Source: Axinella damicornis
Taxonomy: Eukaryota > Porifera > Demospongiae > Axinellida > Axinellidae
Assembly: GCA_963931865.1 (NCBI GenBank)
Contig: OZ007516.1
Span: 10,178,785 to 10,242,784 of the forward strand
DNA: 64,000 bases
Direction: 5' to 3'
Notes under the pieces: model-generated
Told to the model about the DNA's origin: nothing
Seen by the model: only the letters and a program-made list of their open reading frames with translations
Databases searched by the model: none
Made by a program: the position numbers and the translations under genes
Part shown: positions 1 to 11,879 of the stretch, piece by piece
Numbering within the stretch: the first letter of the stretch is position 1
How the letters are laid out: the number at the start of each line of letters is the position of its first letter

Positions 1-259
1 GGGTTGCCTAGCAACAGAGTGGCGATACAAGGAGAAGTCGATTTGCTGGGACTCTAGGAATGTCTTCACGCTCTCAGTAGTTCGGAGGGAGTTACCTGTG
101 TACAGCAACAAGACTTTAGGATGAACTTCATCCGGTCGGTTTCTTTTCTGAGGCAGTACTGGTACCACTGGTCCGTCATTCCGTGTTTCTTCCGCACTAC
201 TGGACGTAATCCCCGGATATCCCTCCGTATAAGTCCGTAAATGGATCCGTACCCTCCAT
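1..259 (-). CDS. 5' end of an unrecognised gene, cut by the window edge
   Basis: A minus-strand ATG at 259 opens a frame (MEGTDPFTDLYGG...) that meets a stop at 197-199. The +1 frame is open from before that point to the window edge and looks coding: an acidic/proline stretch, then HPKVLLLYTGNS and KTFLESQQIDF. The simplest reading is one N-terminal coding stretch with a single small indel near position 200. The PKVLLLYT...V..FL pattern faintly recalls the first strand and helix of SEFIR/TIR-like signalling domains, but only about 35 residues are visible, so I do not assign a family. A splice donor inside the stretch is also possible (CACAG-GTAACTCC) and would shorten the exon. Confidence 0.4.
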
Positions 260-2289
260 GGATCCAATGGGTAGATAGCCTAAGATTTTATTCTTGTGAC
301 ATGTGCAATATGCACTCAGCCGACACACACGACTTACAAGTCACACACATACATTAATTTTATAAAAGAAACATACTTCATTACAGTAGTAGCTGGCGCA
401 GTCCAGAGAGTGACAGCTTTGACTGGCAGCGGTTCTTCAGGAAAACTACGAGGATTCGAGAACTAGACCGCATGCTCGAGACTGACTTAAGTTAAAGCTC
501 AGTTTATGTTCGCATTGTGAAAGCATCCTCTGCAGCAGACCATGGTTACTCGCCCTGCGCATGCGCCAGACATTCATCAGACCAATTGGCTGTGAACAGC
601 CCTGCAGGCATGCGTAGTTCTGATCTTGATGCACTGATTGGATTCTTCTTGAGTCTGCCAAAAGTACATTTATGATGAAGCCATGCAGGCTAACTGAAGG
701 AAGACACAAGACAACTCTGGAGGCTGAATTGAATGTTACTGCGACAGTGGCAGTTTTGGTCTATAGACTTCTACAATTAATAGCTACACAGGCATCTGTG
801 ACTGTCATTGTGTCTCTCTGTATATAAAGGACAAACATCGAATTCGAAGATAAATGTAGCTATCCATAAACACCAGACAAAGGATCCTATAATCAACAAA
901 AAACAAACATAAACACTAGACAAAGGACCCTATAATCAACAAAAAACAAAGGCAGCTCCACCAAACTTAAACTGACAATGTCCATTCAATGACACGTGCA
1001 GCCAATTACAATAGATTTTGTACAAAGTACGTATTTCACTTCGGCTCAAGCTGCATCTGTTCACACTCCATTGCCATTGGATACTGAATCTATTTAACTG
1101 AAGGAAACTGTGCACACGTCATCATTTAGCTCAAGCTCTACTTCCTCCCCAAGTTTCCCCCACTTTGTGTTGCTTCAGTTTGTGTAGATCTGAACTTGCT
1201 CATTCATTTGCAGTTCATGTCCATGTAGCTACATGCTAAAAGCTACTGAAAGTATAGCTATAGTGTATACACAAAGCTGACCATATTTAAAGCAGCTGCT
1301 CTTTTTCTGAGACACAAAACTCCACTCCTTCCTCCACGATTATGAGTGGCAGTGTTTATACTTGAAGGTGATAGGTACAATGCTAGAAACCAGCAGTCTA
1401 CTAAGAGCTATGATATGATAAACAGTACGATTCATTCTTGCAAGGTTATTTATTACTAGCCACACGTGGGTTTCTAGCATTGGTACTTGTATAATCCCAC
1501 AATTATTGCATGGCAGTGCAATTCCTTGTGCTGATAAATGTCGAGTTAAAACCCTGCTACCACTGAATTGTTTGGTACTGAACTTATATATTTTGATACG
1601 TAACCAGCTAGCTACCATGCACCTGCAAGAAGCAGAAATTCTTACTGCATGGAGTCCATAATGAGAACGTGTCGAACTGTAGCATCGTAGTGTGGACGCA
1701 GAAATGAAAGGATGTACAATTGACAATGGGACAGCATGTTTACAATGGCAGCAGTACTACAACTAGTAGTTTGAATTGCAAATCAAAACAGCAAACAAAA
1801 ACACATAGCTAAACTTGTAATACTGAAATATACACTGAATGTGTGAAGAGTATAAGATGTGGGTCTGTTTGTATATACATCAATATAGCGGTAATAAGCA
1901 CAGTGATGAATGTGAGATGCCGGTAGCTATACAGATCTGTTACATACTGACCACAGGTACAGAGCCAGGGGCCAAAACAAATCTCTATCACACTAACAAA
2001 CTAAATTTAGGCACATGTGGGCCTACACAATGTGCCAGGGAAAAACCCCACTGATCAGTGAGGGGAAAACCCACTATTAATCTGGCCTCTCAACAGTGTG
2101 AAACATTTACTAAAAGAAAGGTGTTATATATGACTGCTAAACAATGTTAAGAATGCTAAAGAGTGTAAAACGTATACACACACTACACACTACATGCCCC
2201 CAGTGAACTCAGCAGTCACTGAAGTATGGAATGAACACACAAGAGTGTATCAAATTTGCTGGCGATAAACTGTGTATGTTGCTATGTAG
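260..2289. other. Intergenic stretch without a supported gene
   Basis: No open frame here has coding character or homology I recognise. It contains a 43-bp direct duplication at 866-951 (unit begins ATAAACAC and ends in an A-rich AACAAAAAACAAA) and a short hairpin near 2043-2062 around CACTGATCAGTG. The 3' end of the Roco gene lies just to the right. Confidence 0.5.
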
Positions 2290-5200
2290 CTAATCCAAAT
2301 TTTCATCTTCAATAAGTCTCATTTCTGTCCTGCCAATCTCACCGGAGGAGTCACTTGCTGGATCTTTTGTTTGATCCTTTGTCCTGCTTATCTCACTGGG
2401 GGCATCGTTTGCTTGATCCTTTGTCCTGCTAATCTCACCAGAGGCATCGTTTGCTTGATCCTTTATCCTGGTAATCTCACTGGAGTTCTGATTCTTTGTC
2501 CTGCTAATCTCACCGAGGGCATCGTTTGCTTGATCCTTTGTCCTGCTAATCTCACCGGGGGCATCGTTTGCTTGATCCTTTGTCCTGCTAATCTCACCAG
2601 AGGCATCGTTTGCTTGATCCTTTGTCCTGCTAATCTCACCGGGGGCATCGTTTGCTTGATCCTTTGTCCTGCTAATCTCACCGGGGGCATCGTTTGCTTG
2701 ATCCTTTATCCTGCTAATCTCACCGGGGGCATCGTTTGCTTGATCCTTTGTCCTGCTAATCTCACCGGGGGCATCGTTTGCTTGATCCTTTGTCCTGCTA
2801 ATCTCACCAGAGGCATCGTTTGCTTGATCCTTTGTCCTGCTAATCTCACCGGGGGCATCGTTTGCTTGATCCTTTGTCCTGCTAATCTCACCGGGGGCAT
2901 CGTTTGCTTGATCCTTTGTCCTGCTAATCTCACCGGGGGCATCGTTTGCTTGATCCTTTGTCCTGCTAATCTCACCGGGGGCATCGTTTGCTTGATCCTT
3001 TGTCTTGCTAATCTCACCGGGGGCATCGTTTGCTTGATCCTTTATCCTGCTAATCTCACCGGGGGCATCGTTTGCTTGATCCTTTGTCCTGCTAATCTCA
3101 CCGGGGGCATCGTTTGCTTGATCCTTTGTCCTGCTAATCTCACCGGGGGCATCGTTTGCTTGATCCTTTGTCTTGCTAATCTCACCGGGGGCATCGTTTG
3201 CTTGATCCTTTATCCTGCTAATCTCACCGGGGGCATCGTTTGCTTGATCCTTTATCCTGCTAATCTCACCGGGGGCATCGTTTGCTTGATCCTTTGTCCT
3301 GCTAATCTCACCGGGGGCATCGTTTGCTTGATCCTTTATCCTGCTAATCTCACCGGGGGCATCGTTTGCTTGATCCTTTGTCCTGCTAATCTCACCGGGG
3401 GCATCGTTTGCTTGATCCTTTGTCCTGCTAATCTCACCAGAGGCATCGTTTGCTTGATCCTTTATCTCACTGGAGGCATGATTTGCTTGACCCTTTCGCT
3501 TTTGTTCAAGTAATTCACTATCATTCGTGCTTCCAAAGTTGAGACCCAACTCTGGATTTGTGTTAACCGATATAGCAGCACTCATGACCTGTTCTGAACC
3601 ATCATGTCTGAAGTCTTCAATAGGTACTTCTTCATCGTCTCTCTGATTTGAATCTTTTTTGCTGGCACTTCTTTCTTTGGTGACTTTGGTAGGTCTGTCT
3701 TTGTGATGTTCAGAGCCAGCTGCATCTGCTGACCATGCAGAAAAAAGTGGTTTAAAATTAACGAGACATGTTTGTGGGGTCATGCATTAATTAGCCATTG
3801 ACTACTACATGTACTTATAACCCACGTACCTTTCTTCTGCTTGAACTCAGCTCTGAGCTTGGCTGCAAGGTTTTCTTCCTGACATTTCTGAAGGGCATTT
3901 GCTAGAGCTGTAACTGTTGGCCGCTCATGGTTGGGAGGAGCCCATTTCAACCACTGGTTTAGCATATCACGAATGTACCCAGAGCCCCCTTCTGGAATGA
4001 GCATCGGTTTTTGCTCGATTACAGTGAGTTGATCGCACAGAAACCCAAGAGCCATTCCTAGTGTCTTCCACTTTGGAGTTGCAGGTTTCAATATTTGAAG
4101 AAGAACAAAGAGATCTCGCTCTGTCAAGGCATCTAGTAAAATGTAATGAACAATGACATTGTTATCTGTAAGAACATAAGATATACAATGACTGTTATCC
4201 TCTGAGATTAAGTGAACTTGTATGCATTGTGTGGGTTGGATACCTCACAAAACCACTACAGTAGTGGTTTTGTGAGGTATCCAGAAATGGTCAGAATGCT
4301 GATACTCAAAATAGATGCAGTATTAATGAGCTATAGCAATATTATATAGTTGACTTTACCTCGGGGTAATACACTGTCCTTTATGTCATCGTCACTTTCG
4401 TCTCCAGTTTCACCACCAATCTGAACAAAAAATGTCAAACCAGAGAAGCTGCAATGGCCATACGTAGTCACACATCTATATACCAACTAAGGGATGCTTT
4501 TTCTCAGTGAAAACAACAAGTAAACTGGTATAGCAATACGAAATTGCTAGAGGAGTGTCATAAGCAAACTTCAGCTGTTCACTATGGTATTTATAGGTCC
4601 ATCCCGGGCCGTCCCTGCTTATAGATCAGCTATACCGACACTATGATAGTAGACTAGAGGAAGGGAATAATGTATAGTTGACCTTAATTTGGGGTACACT
4701 GTCCTTTAAACTTGTACCATCACCACTTTCATCTCCTCCTTCATCATCAGCTTCATCACCACTTTCATCCATCTGATATAGATCAAACAAGAAACCAGAA
4801 GTGCTGCTGTAGTGTACTAACAACGTCACATCCAAGAAGTAACTAGCTACACAAGGCAATCCAAATACTTTCTCAGAAAATAAAGAGAAGTAACTTATGA
4901 CAAAAATAAAGCAGGAGACTCAACAGCAAACTTAAAGATCAAGGATAGGAATATGGATAAGAGGAGAAACTTCAGCTGTTGCTATGGCATTTATTGGTCC
5001 AAGCAGATATGTATAGGATAACTTGTACATACCAGGTTCAGTGGGTTTCTGCCGCAGAAGATGCTGTATCTGTCCAACTGTCGTCTCAATTTCCTGTATG
5101 TGGCAGATGATCGTTGCTGCTCCAGCCAAGCTTCTACAATGTGTTTGCACATAAGCTGCTGTTTGATTGATTCACCAAGACTGTCATGAATGTCTTCACA

Positions 5201-8200
5201 TTTCTTATTCAATAACTGTGGTGAGGGTTTGAGGACTTGTAGGAGAGCATTACAGGACGGGTACATCCACTGTGCTAGCTCTGTGATAAAGTCGTGAGAT
5301 ACAGTCTGTTTTGCATTTTTGTTTGCAAAGAGTTTTGCTATGACATCATGGGTAAGCAAAGCATATGGTTCAAAGTAGAGAAGCTCAGAAATTCGACTTC
5401 CTTGACTCCCATCTGGGTTTATAAGGGTCATGTCTGGGTTATCATTTGCACTTCTTGTTGAAATCCTACTGCTGAGGTAGTTGATGCTGTGTGAGGGACA
5501 TTCATCCACTGCTTGCAGAGGACTGTCACCCGCCACATCAACTATGAACTCCTCAGTGAGCACCCTCGGACAAAATTCACGTTTAGATTTTAGGATAGTT
5601 TGAATCAGTTGTGAGCGCAGTCTGACACAGTGAATCCTGCTATGATCCATGCAGGTCATACTGAGAGCAACTGTTTTTAGTCCTCTCACTTCAAAGAGAG
5701 TTGATACTCCATTTGCGTCATGCCAGGTGATACCATTCTTCCATATTCTGCACCTACGTCTCTCAGCTGGGCCTTCAGTTTTGGTGCTAATCAATGCAGT
5801 ATTATCTTGGGGCTGAGTGAAAAGGAAGGCAAGTCGGAGAAGTATGACATGCAGAAAACGAGTGGTGAAGAGCTGATCCTTTACTGAATGGATTAACCAG
5901 CCACAGCGATAGGAACCTTTCTGACTTTCATGCAATGGACGCTCTGAAGTGACTAGAGCTGGGAAGAGGTAGCACACACCATCTACATTTTCGATGGGTG
6001 ACTGTTCTAGTTCAGACAGATTAATCCAGCCCGGTTCAACTTGATGACAGAACTCAAAGTGCTCCAGGAATCCTATGATCATGTCCGTGTTGTCAGGAAA
6101 GAACTCTCCTATTCTGGACTTTGAAACGACTCCTGTGCTGCCTAGTGAGATGTGTGTGGGAAAGTCATGTGGGGCAAATATACTCCCAATGACTGTTTCA
6201 AGCACTGCAGCGATGTCAGTGATAACCCAGCTATTACCTGGATTCTGGTTATTCCTGAGGAGAAGCACTTGACCTTTGTCATGCAGAGTCTGGAACAGTG
6301 GCAGTAGTTCAGTTGGATTGCTGGGTAGAAAGTGTGAGGTGCCTTCAAGATCTTTAGAAATGCTCTCAAGGATGCATCCATGTACACCAGCACTGGTGTA
6401 GAATTTCCAGACATATCTGTGCAAAACATAACAACGTTGGTCAATCTTTCCTGCACGCTTCCTAATTGAGTTACAGCTATCATCTAAATTGTAGCGAAGT
6501 TGATCTAGGCCAGGAGACACAGGCCTGGTGCAGTCCAAATACACAATGTCCTTGGGTTCATACAGCTGATTGCTTTCGCGCTTACGAAACACTGCCTTGT
6601 CAACTAGTGAGTGTATTTGGTCAATATCCCCCCCCGATTAAGCTGGTCTGCATGACTTCCAACAAATATGATGTGAGGTTTCATCTCACTGTGAGTACAG
6701 CATTCCAGAATGAATGACACCCAGTACTGGAGACTATGGCAAATGTCATTCTCACATTGTGCAATGTTTATCACAACTATAAAGATTCCTGCCATCTGGG
6801 AGGAAGAGTTTTGCAAGAAAGCAGCATGGCTTGTGAGAAATTCTCGCTGTCCTGCAAAATCATAGATCACAACATTCCCAAAGTCATTGCTAATGAATCA
6901 ATTCCAACTGTTTGCTGTCTCACTCCTTTAATTCTCTGCAATCGACCAATCAGGGAAGTGATAACACCTGGGTTACTCTGGAGAGCTTGCACCAGTGAGC
7001 TTTTCCCTGCCAGAGGATCTCCTAGAACAAATACTTTCACAACTGACTCAAGAGGGTAGTTGCCCTGGCAGAAGTGGTCCAGAATTTCGCTTATTTCCAC
7101 TGAAGTTGCTATCTCCAATGGAGTCATTCCCTCTGCATTTTTGCACAGTGGATCACATTCCCCTGTTGAAAGAAGGAATTCCGTGATCTCCAACTGACTG
7201 AATTTGCATGCAAGATGCAATGGTGTGTCACCTGAATTTGTTGTGTGGACTAAATCGCTGAGCTTTTCCCTGTAAAGGTACTGCACAATATTTCGCTGAC
7301 CACTTGCACAGGCATAATGGAGTGGAGTGTACCCATCCTTGTCTTTGCAGTCTGTTGTACATTTCTGCTCAACGAGAAGATATTTGAAAATCATAAATTT
7401 GTTCAAATCCAGTTCACTTGCAATGTTACAGTCAATTCTCAGAGAATGACTGACATGAGGATTTGGAGCAGTTGCATCATTTTTGACTCCATTTGCAAAA
7501 TGTGAGATTAGCGTGATGATTACTTGCCAAATGTAGGCAAGCATTCCTTGCTCTTTGATGTTGGTGACTTTAGAAACAGTGATTCTTTCTAACATTGCTT
7601 GCATAGAATTCACCTGAAAAGATATACTATGCATGCATGTAAAATGCATTGAAGTAAGACCGTGACCATCAGTATAATGTGGGTCACAACCACATTCATC
7701 TATGAGAAACTTGACGATGTCAGGGTGTCCGAATAGACAAGATGCAAACAAGAGGCAATTTATACTCAAACCGCTAGTTACATTTGCAGAGCAATGTGGA
7801 ATTACGTATTGCATAAAACCTTGACAGTTTCAAGGTCTCCATGAAAGATAGCAAATTGTAATGGATAACCGATCCATTCTGGCCGCTTAGTGAATTCAGG
7901 GAATAAGGCTGCCAGGCCCCACTCTCCACATTGTAGCTGAAGGGATTTTGAAGAACCTGCTGACCTGCATTCACATTGAGTAAGGAGATACCGAGAAATT
8001 TCAAAGTGTGCCCCCATAAGGGTAGAGCATACAGGAGTGAGTCCAGTGGTGTCACAAGGGTTTGGATTGCAGCCACATTCAGTGATAAGGTACTCCACAA
8101 TCTCTAGATGCCCAGTTAAACTTGCTGCATCCAGGGGAGTAAAATCTTTTAAACTGAACATGTGTTTGAATGGAATTGGCAGGCAATCCAGTAATGTGTC

Positions 8201-11200
8201 CTCTGTTAAATTGAACTCCACTCTCCTGCCTGGGTTACATTTACATTCAGTTACGAGATACTTTACAATGTTGAGGTGGCCTCCCAAGCAAGCACAAATC
8301 AATGGTTGTACGGACACTAGTATTGGCTTCATCCGGATCACATTTGCACTCCTTGATGAGATACTTTACAACTTCTAGATCACCACTCTCACAAACACAA
8401 TGCAGTGGAGTATACCCACTGTTTGTATTGCACTGTGGGTCACAGTTGCGATCCGATAGAAGAAATTCTACAATATCACGATGTCCATGCATGGTTGCAT
8501 AGTGCAGTGGAGTGGTACCATCATTTTTACCAATTTGCAGATTACAGCCAAGTTCTGTGATAAGATACTTCACTACAGCCAGGTGTCCATTGCTAGCAGC
8601 TGAATGCAGAGGAGTGTAGCCATTAGTAGTAGCATGTTCGGGGTTACATTTGTGTTTAGTAGCGAGATACTTTGCAACTTCAAGATGACCATTCCGACAA
8701 GCCAGATGAAATGGGGTAAACCCCTTGTTTGTACAGCAGTTTGGGTTACAGTTGCAATCTAAGATAAGGAATTCTGTGATGTCACGATGCCCTTCCAAGG
8801 CTGCACAGTGCAGTGGAGTGAAGCCATCATCTTCACTAAAGTGTGGGTCAGAGCCAAGTAGTTCAATCATGGTATCATTCACAACAGCCTGCAGGTGGCC
8901 ACTGAGTGAATGCAGAAGTGAGGTACTATTAGCACTGGCAGGTTCTGGATTACAATTGTGCTCTTTGACAAGATACTTTGCAACTTCAAGATGACCATTC
9001 TCACAAGCATAATGAAGCGGTGTAAAACCTATATTGGTACAGCACTGTGGGTTACAGTTGCAATCTGAGAGAAGGAATTTTACGATATCATAGTGCCCAT
9101 CCAAGGCTGCATAGTGCAGTGGAGTAAAGCCATCATTGTCACTAATTTGAGGATTACAGCCTTGATTACAAATAAGATAATTCACTACAGCCAGGTGGCT
9201 ATTTCTGGTAGCTGAGTGTAGAGGTGAGCAGCCATCATTATCGGCAAGTTCTGGATTACATTTGCATTCATTAAGTAAGTGCTTTGCGATTTCAAGATAT
9301 TTGCATGCACAATGGAGTGGAGTCATACCTGTCATATCAGTACACTCCACATTATAGTTGCATTCAGAAAGTAGGATTTTAACAATATTCAGGTGTCCTC
9401 CAATGCATGCATAGTGCAATGGAGTGTGGAGATGTTTGTCTGCAATCAGTGGGTTGCAGTCACATTCAGCGATAAGATGCTTTGCAACCTCAAGATGCCC
9501 ATTCTTGCAAGCAGCGAGGAGTGGTGTGTCACCAAGTCTGTCTGTGCACTGTGGGTTACAGTTGCATTCTAAGGTAAGAAATTTTACAACTTTCAGGTGT
9601 CCTCCAGTGCATGCATAGTGCAATGGAGTGGTGTGATACTTGTCTGCAATACGTGGATTGCAGCCTAGTTCACAGATGAGGAATTCCACAACAGATAAGC
9701 GGCCATTTCTAGCTGCTGAATGCAGAGGTGTGTATTGAAAAACAATTTCAGGTTCTGGGTTGCAGTCACATTCAGTGATGAGATACTTTGCAATCTCAAG
9801 ATGCCCCTTCTCACAAGCGTGATGAAGTGGAGTAAACCCTCTGAAGTTTGTACGGCAGTGTGGGTCACAGTTGCAATCTGAGAGAAGGAATTGTACAATG
9901 TCATGGTGCCCATTCAAGGCTGCATAGTGAAGAAGGAGTGAGACCATTATTGTCACCAATTTGTGGATTACAGTCAAGTTCAGTGATAAGATACTTCACT
10001 ACAGCCAGGTGGCCATTGATAGCAGCAGAATGCAGAGGTGCAAAACCATTCACATTACCATGTTCAGGACTGCATTTGTGTTCAGTAATGAGATACCTTG
10101 CAACTTCAATATGACCATTCTGACAGGCACTGTGGAGTGGAGTGCAGCCAATTCTGTCACTAATTTGAGGACTACAGCCAAGTTCACTGATAAGATACTT
10201 CACAACAGCCAGGTGGCCATTGATAGCAGCTGAATGCAGAGGTGTAAAACCATTCAAATTTCCATGTTCTGGATTGCATTTGTGTTCAGTAATGAGATAC
10301 CTTGCAACTTCAAGATGGCCATTCTGACAGGCTGAGTGAAGGGGAGTGGTGCCACTATTGTTACCAATTTGAGGATCACAGCCAAGTTCACTGATGAGAT
10401 ACTTCACTACAGCCAGGTGGCCATTGATAGCAGCTGAATGCAGAGGTGTAAAGCCATCCACATTACCATGTTCTGGACTGCATTTGTGTTCAGTAATGAG
10501 ATACTTTGCAACTTCAATATGACCTTTATGACAAGCATAGTGCAGTGGAGTTAGGCCATCAAAGTTGCTGTACAAATCTGATCGGTGGCGAGATACTTTA
10601 TGATTTCAAGATTTCCATTCTCACAAGCAAAGTGGAGTGGAGTACTCCCATTGTTGCTGGTAATGCCCTGTGGGTTACAACTGCACTTTAACAGAAGGAA
10701 TTTAACAGTATCTAGTTGTCCGTTCAAGCAAGCACAGTGCAGTGGAGTAAGGCCATCATTGTCAGCAATCTCAGGATTACAAGCGCACTCATCAATAAGA
10801 TACTTCTCTACAGCAAGATGGCCATTCAGGCATGCTAGATGGAGTGGAGTAGTATCAGTTAGTGTTAGTTTGGCACAGGAAGGAGCACACTGGCGATTGT
10901 TCAAAAGATATTTTTCAATTGCACCTTGGCAGGTATGTACAACAAGATCTAGCTTGCCTTTTTCCAGTGGATCACAGTTATAGTTTGCAACCAGCAAACG
11001 AACTAAATCCAAATGTCCACTTTCACTGGCATAATGAAGTGGAGTGATACCATTACTATATCACTAACATGCGGATCACATTCACAATCTGCGATTAGGT
11101 ACCTAATCAACTCAACATTACCACTTTCACTGGCTGTATGTAGTGGAGTGTAGCCATTATTGTCAGTGCAGTGTGGATTGCACTTGTGCTCAGTTATGAG

Positions 11201-11464
11201 ACACTTTGCAATGTGTAGGTGACCACTGTTGCAGGCAAGGTGAAGAGGAGTGCGACCATTAGCGGTGGTAGTTTCTGGATTGCAGTTCTGTTCTCTGATA
11301 AGGTACTGGGTGACGTCAAGATGTCCATGCTTGCATGCAAGATACAGGGCTGAGAGGCCTGAAGGGTCCTTCATGTCACTGGGATTCAGTCCATGATTTG
11401 TGATAAGGTCTTTTAGGGTTGAGAGGTCACCACCTGTGCATGCCTGAAGCAGTTGTGTTTCCAT
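2290..11464 (-). CDS. Ankyrin-Roc-COR-Death protein (Roco family), about 40 ANK repeats, repetitive C-terminal tail; frame-broken
   Basis: Five exons with agreeing phases: 11464-5033, 4772-4683, 4420-4360, 4132-3830 and 3728-2290. The ATG at 11462-11464 (METQLLQACTGGD) directly precedes the first ankyrin unit. About 40 ankyrin repeats (TPLHYAC.NGHLEVAKYLI..CNP type) run to about 7080. The Roc GTPase follows: P-loop VLGDPLAGKSS (about 6985-7030), DFAGQREF switch (about 6840-6865), GSHADQL (about 6645). A COR-like segment and a Death-like domain ending YSIFCGRNPL follow; exon 4 is a second Death-like domain (LTERDLFVLLQIL...). The last exon is lysine/acid-rich, then about 25 copies of KDQANDAPGEISRT. 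The order matches DAPK-like Roco proteins without the kinase; Roc-COR normally mediates GTP-dependent dimerisation and Death domains adaptor assembly. Small frame breaks lie near 11055, 10575, 9935, 8306, 7815, 6890 and 6630. A further N-terminal exon around 11510-11640 is possible but unproven. Confidence 0.8.
2340..3500 (-). repeat. 42-bp coding minisatellite (14-residue protein repeat, about 25 copies)
   Basis: The unit reads KDQANDAPGEISRT on the minus strand, with small substitutions (P/S/L, R/K, T/I). Because 42 is a multiple of three, neighbouring frames on both strands also stay open for hundreds of codons; those are shadows. Copies are nearly identical, which suggests recent expansion by slippage or unequal exchange. 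The repeat lies in the last exon of the Roco gene and would give a long, polar, probably disordered or weakly helical tail. Confidence 0.9.
4238..4282. repeat. Perfect 45-bp hairpin in a Roco intron
   Basis: Two 22-nt arms, beginning GGATACCTCAC and ending GTGAGGTATCC, are exact reverse complements separated by a single A. It lies in the intron between exons 4132-3830 and 4420-4360 and could be a minimal foldback element or an RNA hairpin in the pre-mRNA. Confidence 0.85.
4360..5004 (-). repeat. Tandem duplication of a small acidic exon with flanking intron
   Basis: Exons 4420-4360 and 4772-4683 encode related acidic peptides (GGETGDESDDDIKDSV and GGDESGDGTSLKDSVPQIK). Their flanks also match: the GTCAACTATA downstream of the donors and a TTCAGCTGTT.(A)CTATGG.ATTTAT.GGTCCA block upstream (about 4570-4604 and 4972-5004). 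The two copies are about 60-75% alike by eye, so the duplication is not very recent. Only the proximal copy keeps a consensus GTAAAG donor; the other has GTCAAC. Confidence 0.65.
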
Positions 11465-11879
11465 GTCTGAAGTTACTGAATACAGCTGATAATATCAGTT
11501 AGCAACCTTGTGGAGAACGATAATGTGTCGAGAAGAGTTTCTAGATTTTGGGGAGTTTGAGTCGAAGCTCTTGCAAGTTTTGTTGTTAGAAATTCAAGAT
11601 CACTGGCAAGCAACAGTGTTATCCTGCGTGAAAATAAGCTGAAATGAGTGTTTAATTAGGTCATGCAGAATTTACTTAATTATAAGACATGCAGTTCAGG
11701 GTTTGAGGGAGTTGGATTCCACGAGTGTTCTTATACTGCATCATCAGCATTCCTGATTGTATACATGTATACAATCAGGAACGCATTATGCTCCAGAGTT
11801 AAAATAAATTCTTGTACAAACAAAAACTAAAAGAGAATTCGGAATTGGCATTTATACAATATTCCAAGTATGGTCATGC
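11465..11879. other. Upstream flank of the Roco gene with a 32-bp perfect palindrome
   Basis: 11750-11781 is a perfect palindrome (arm TTCCTGATTGTATACA). On the minus strand 11510-11640 has an open stretch (ASDLEFLTTKLARAST...) preceded by an acceptor-like CACGCAG. It might be an upstream exon, but its phase does not join cleanly to METQLL, so it is not called. Confidence 0.4.

Noticed and set aside
1340..1726. 128-codon minus-strand frame
   Set aside because: Composition is unlike protein, no splice context or known motif, and no matching phase with any neighbour.
2371..3513. 380-codon plus-strand frame (ILCPANLTGGIVCL repeats)
   Set aside because: It is the antisense shadow of the 42-bp coding repeat of the Roco tail; the period of 42 keeps extra frames open on both strands.
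6628..6635. Intron at the frame break in the Roc domain
   Set aside because: There is no GT-AG pair; the break coincides with a run of eight G on the coding strand, so an indel is the better explanation.
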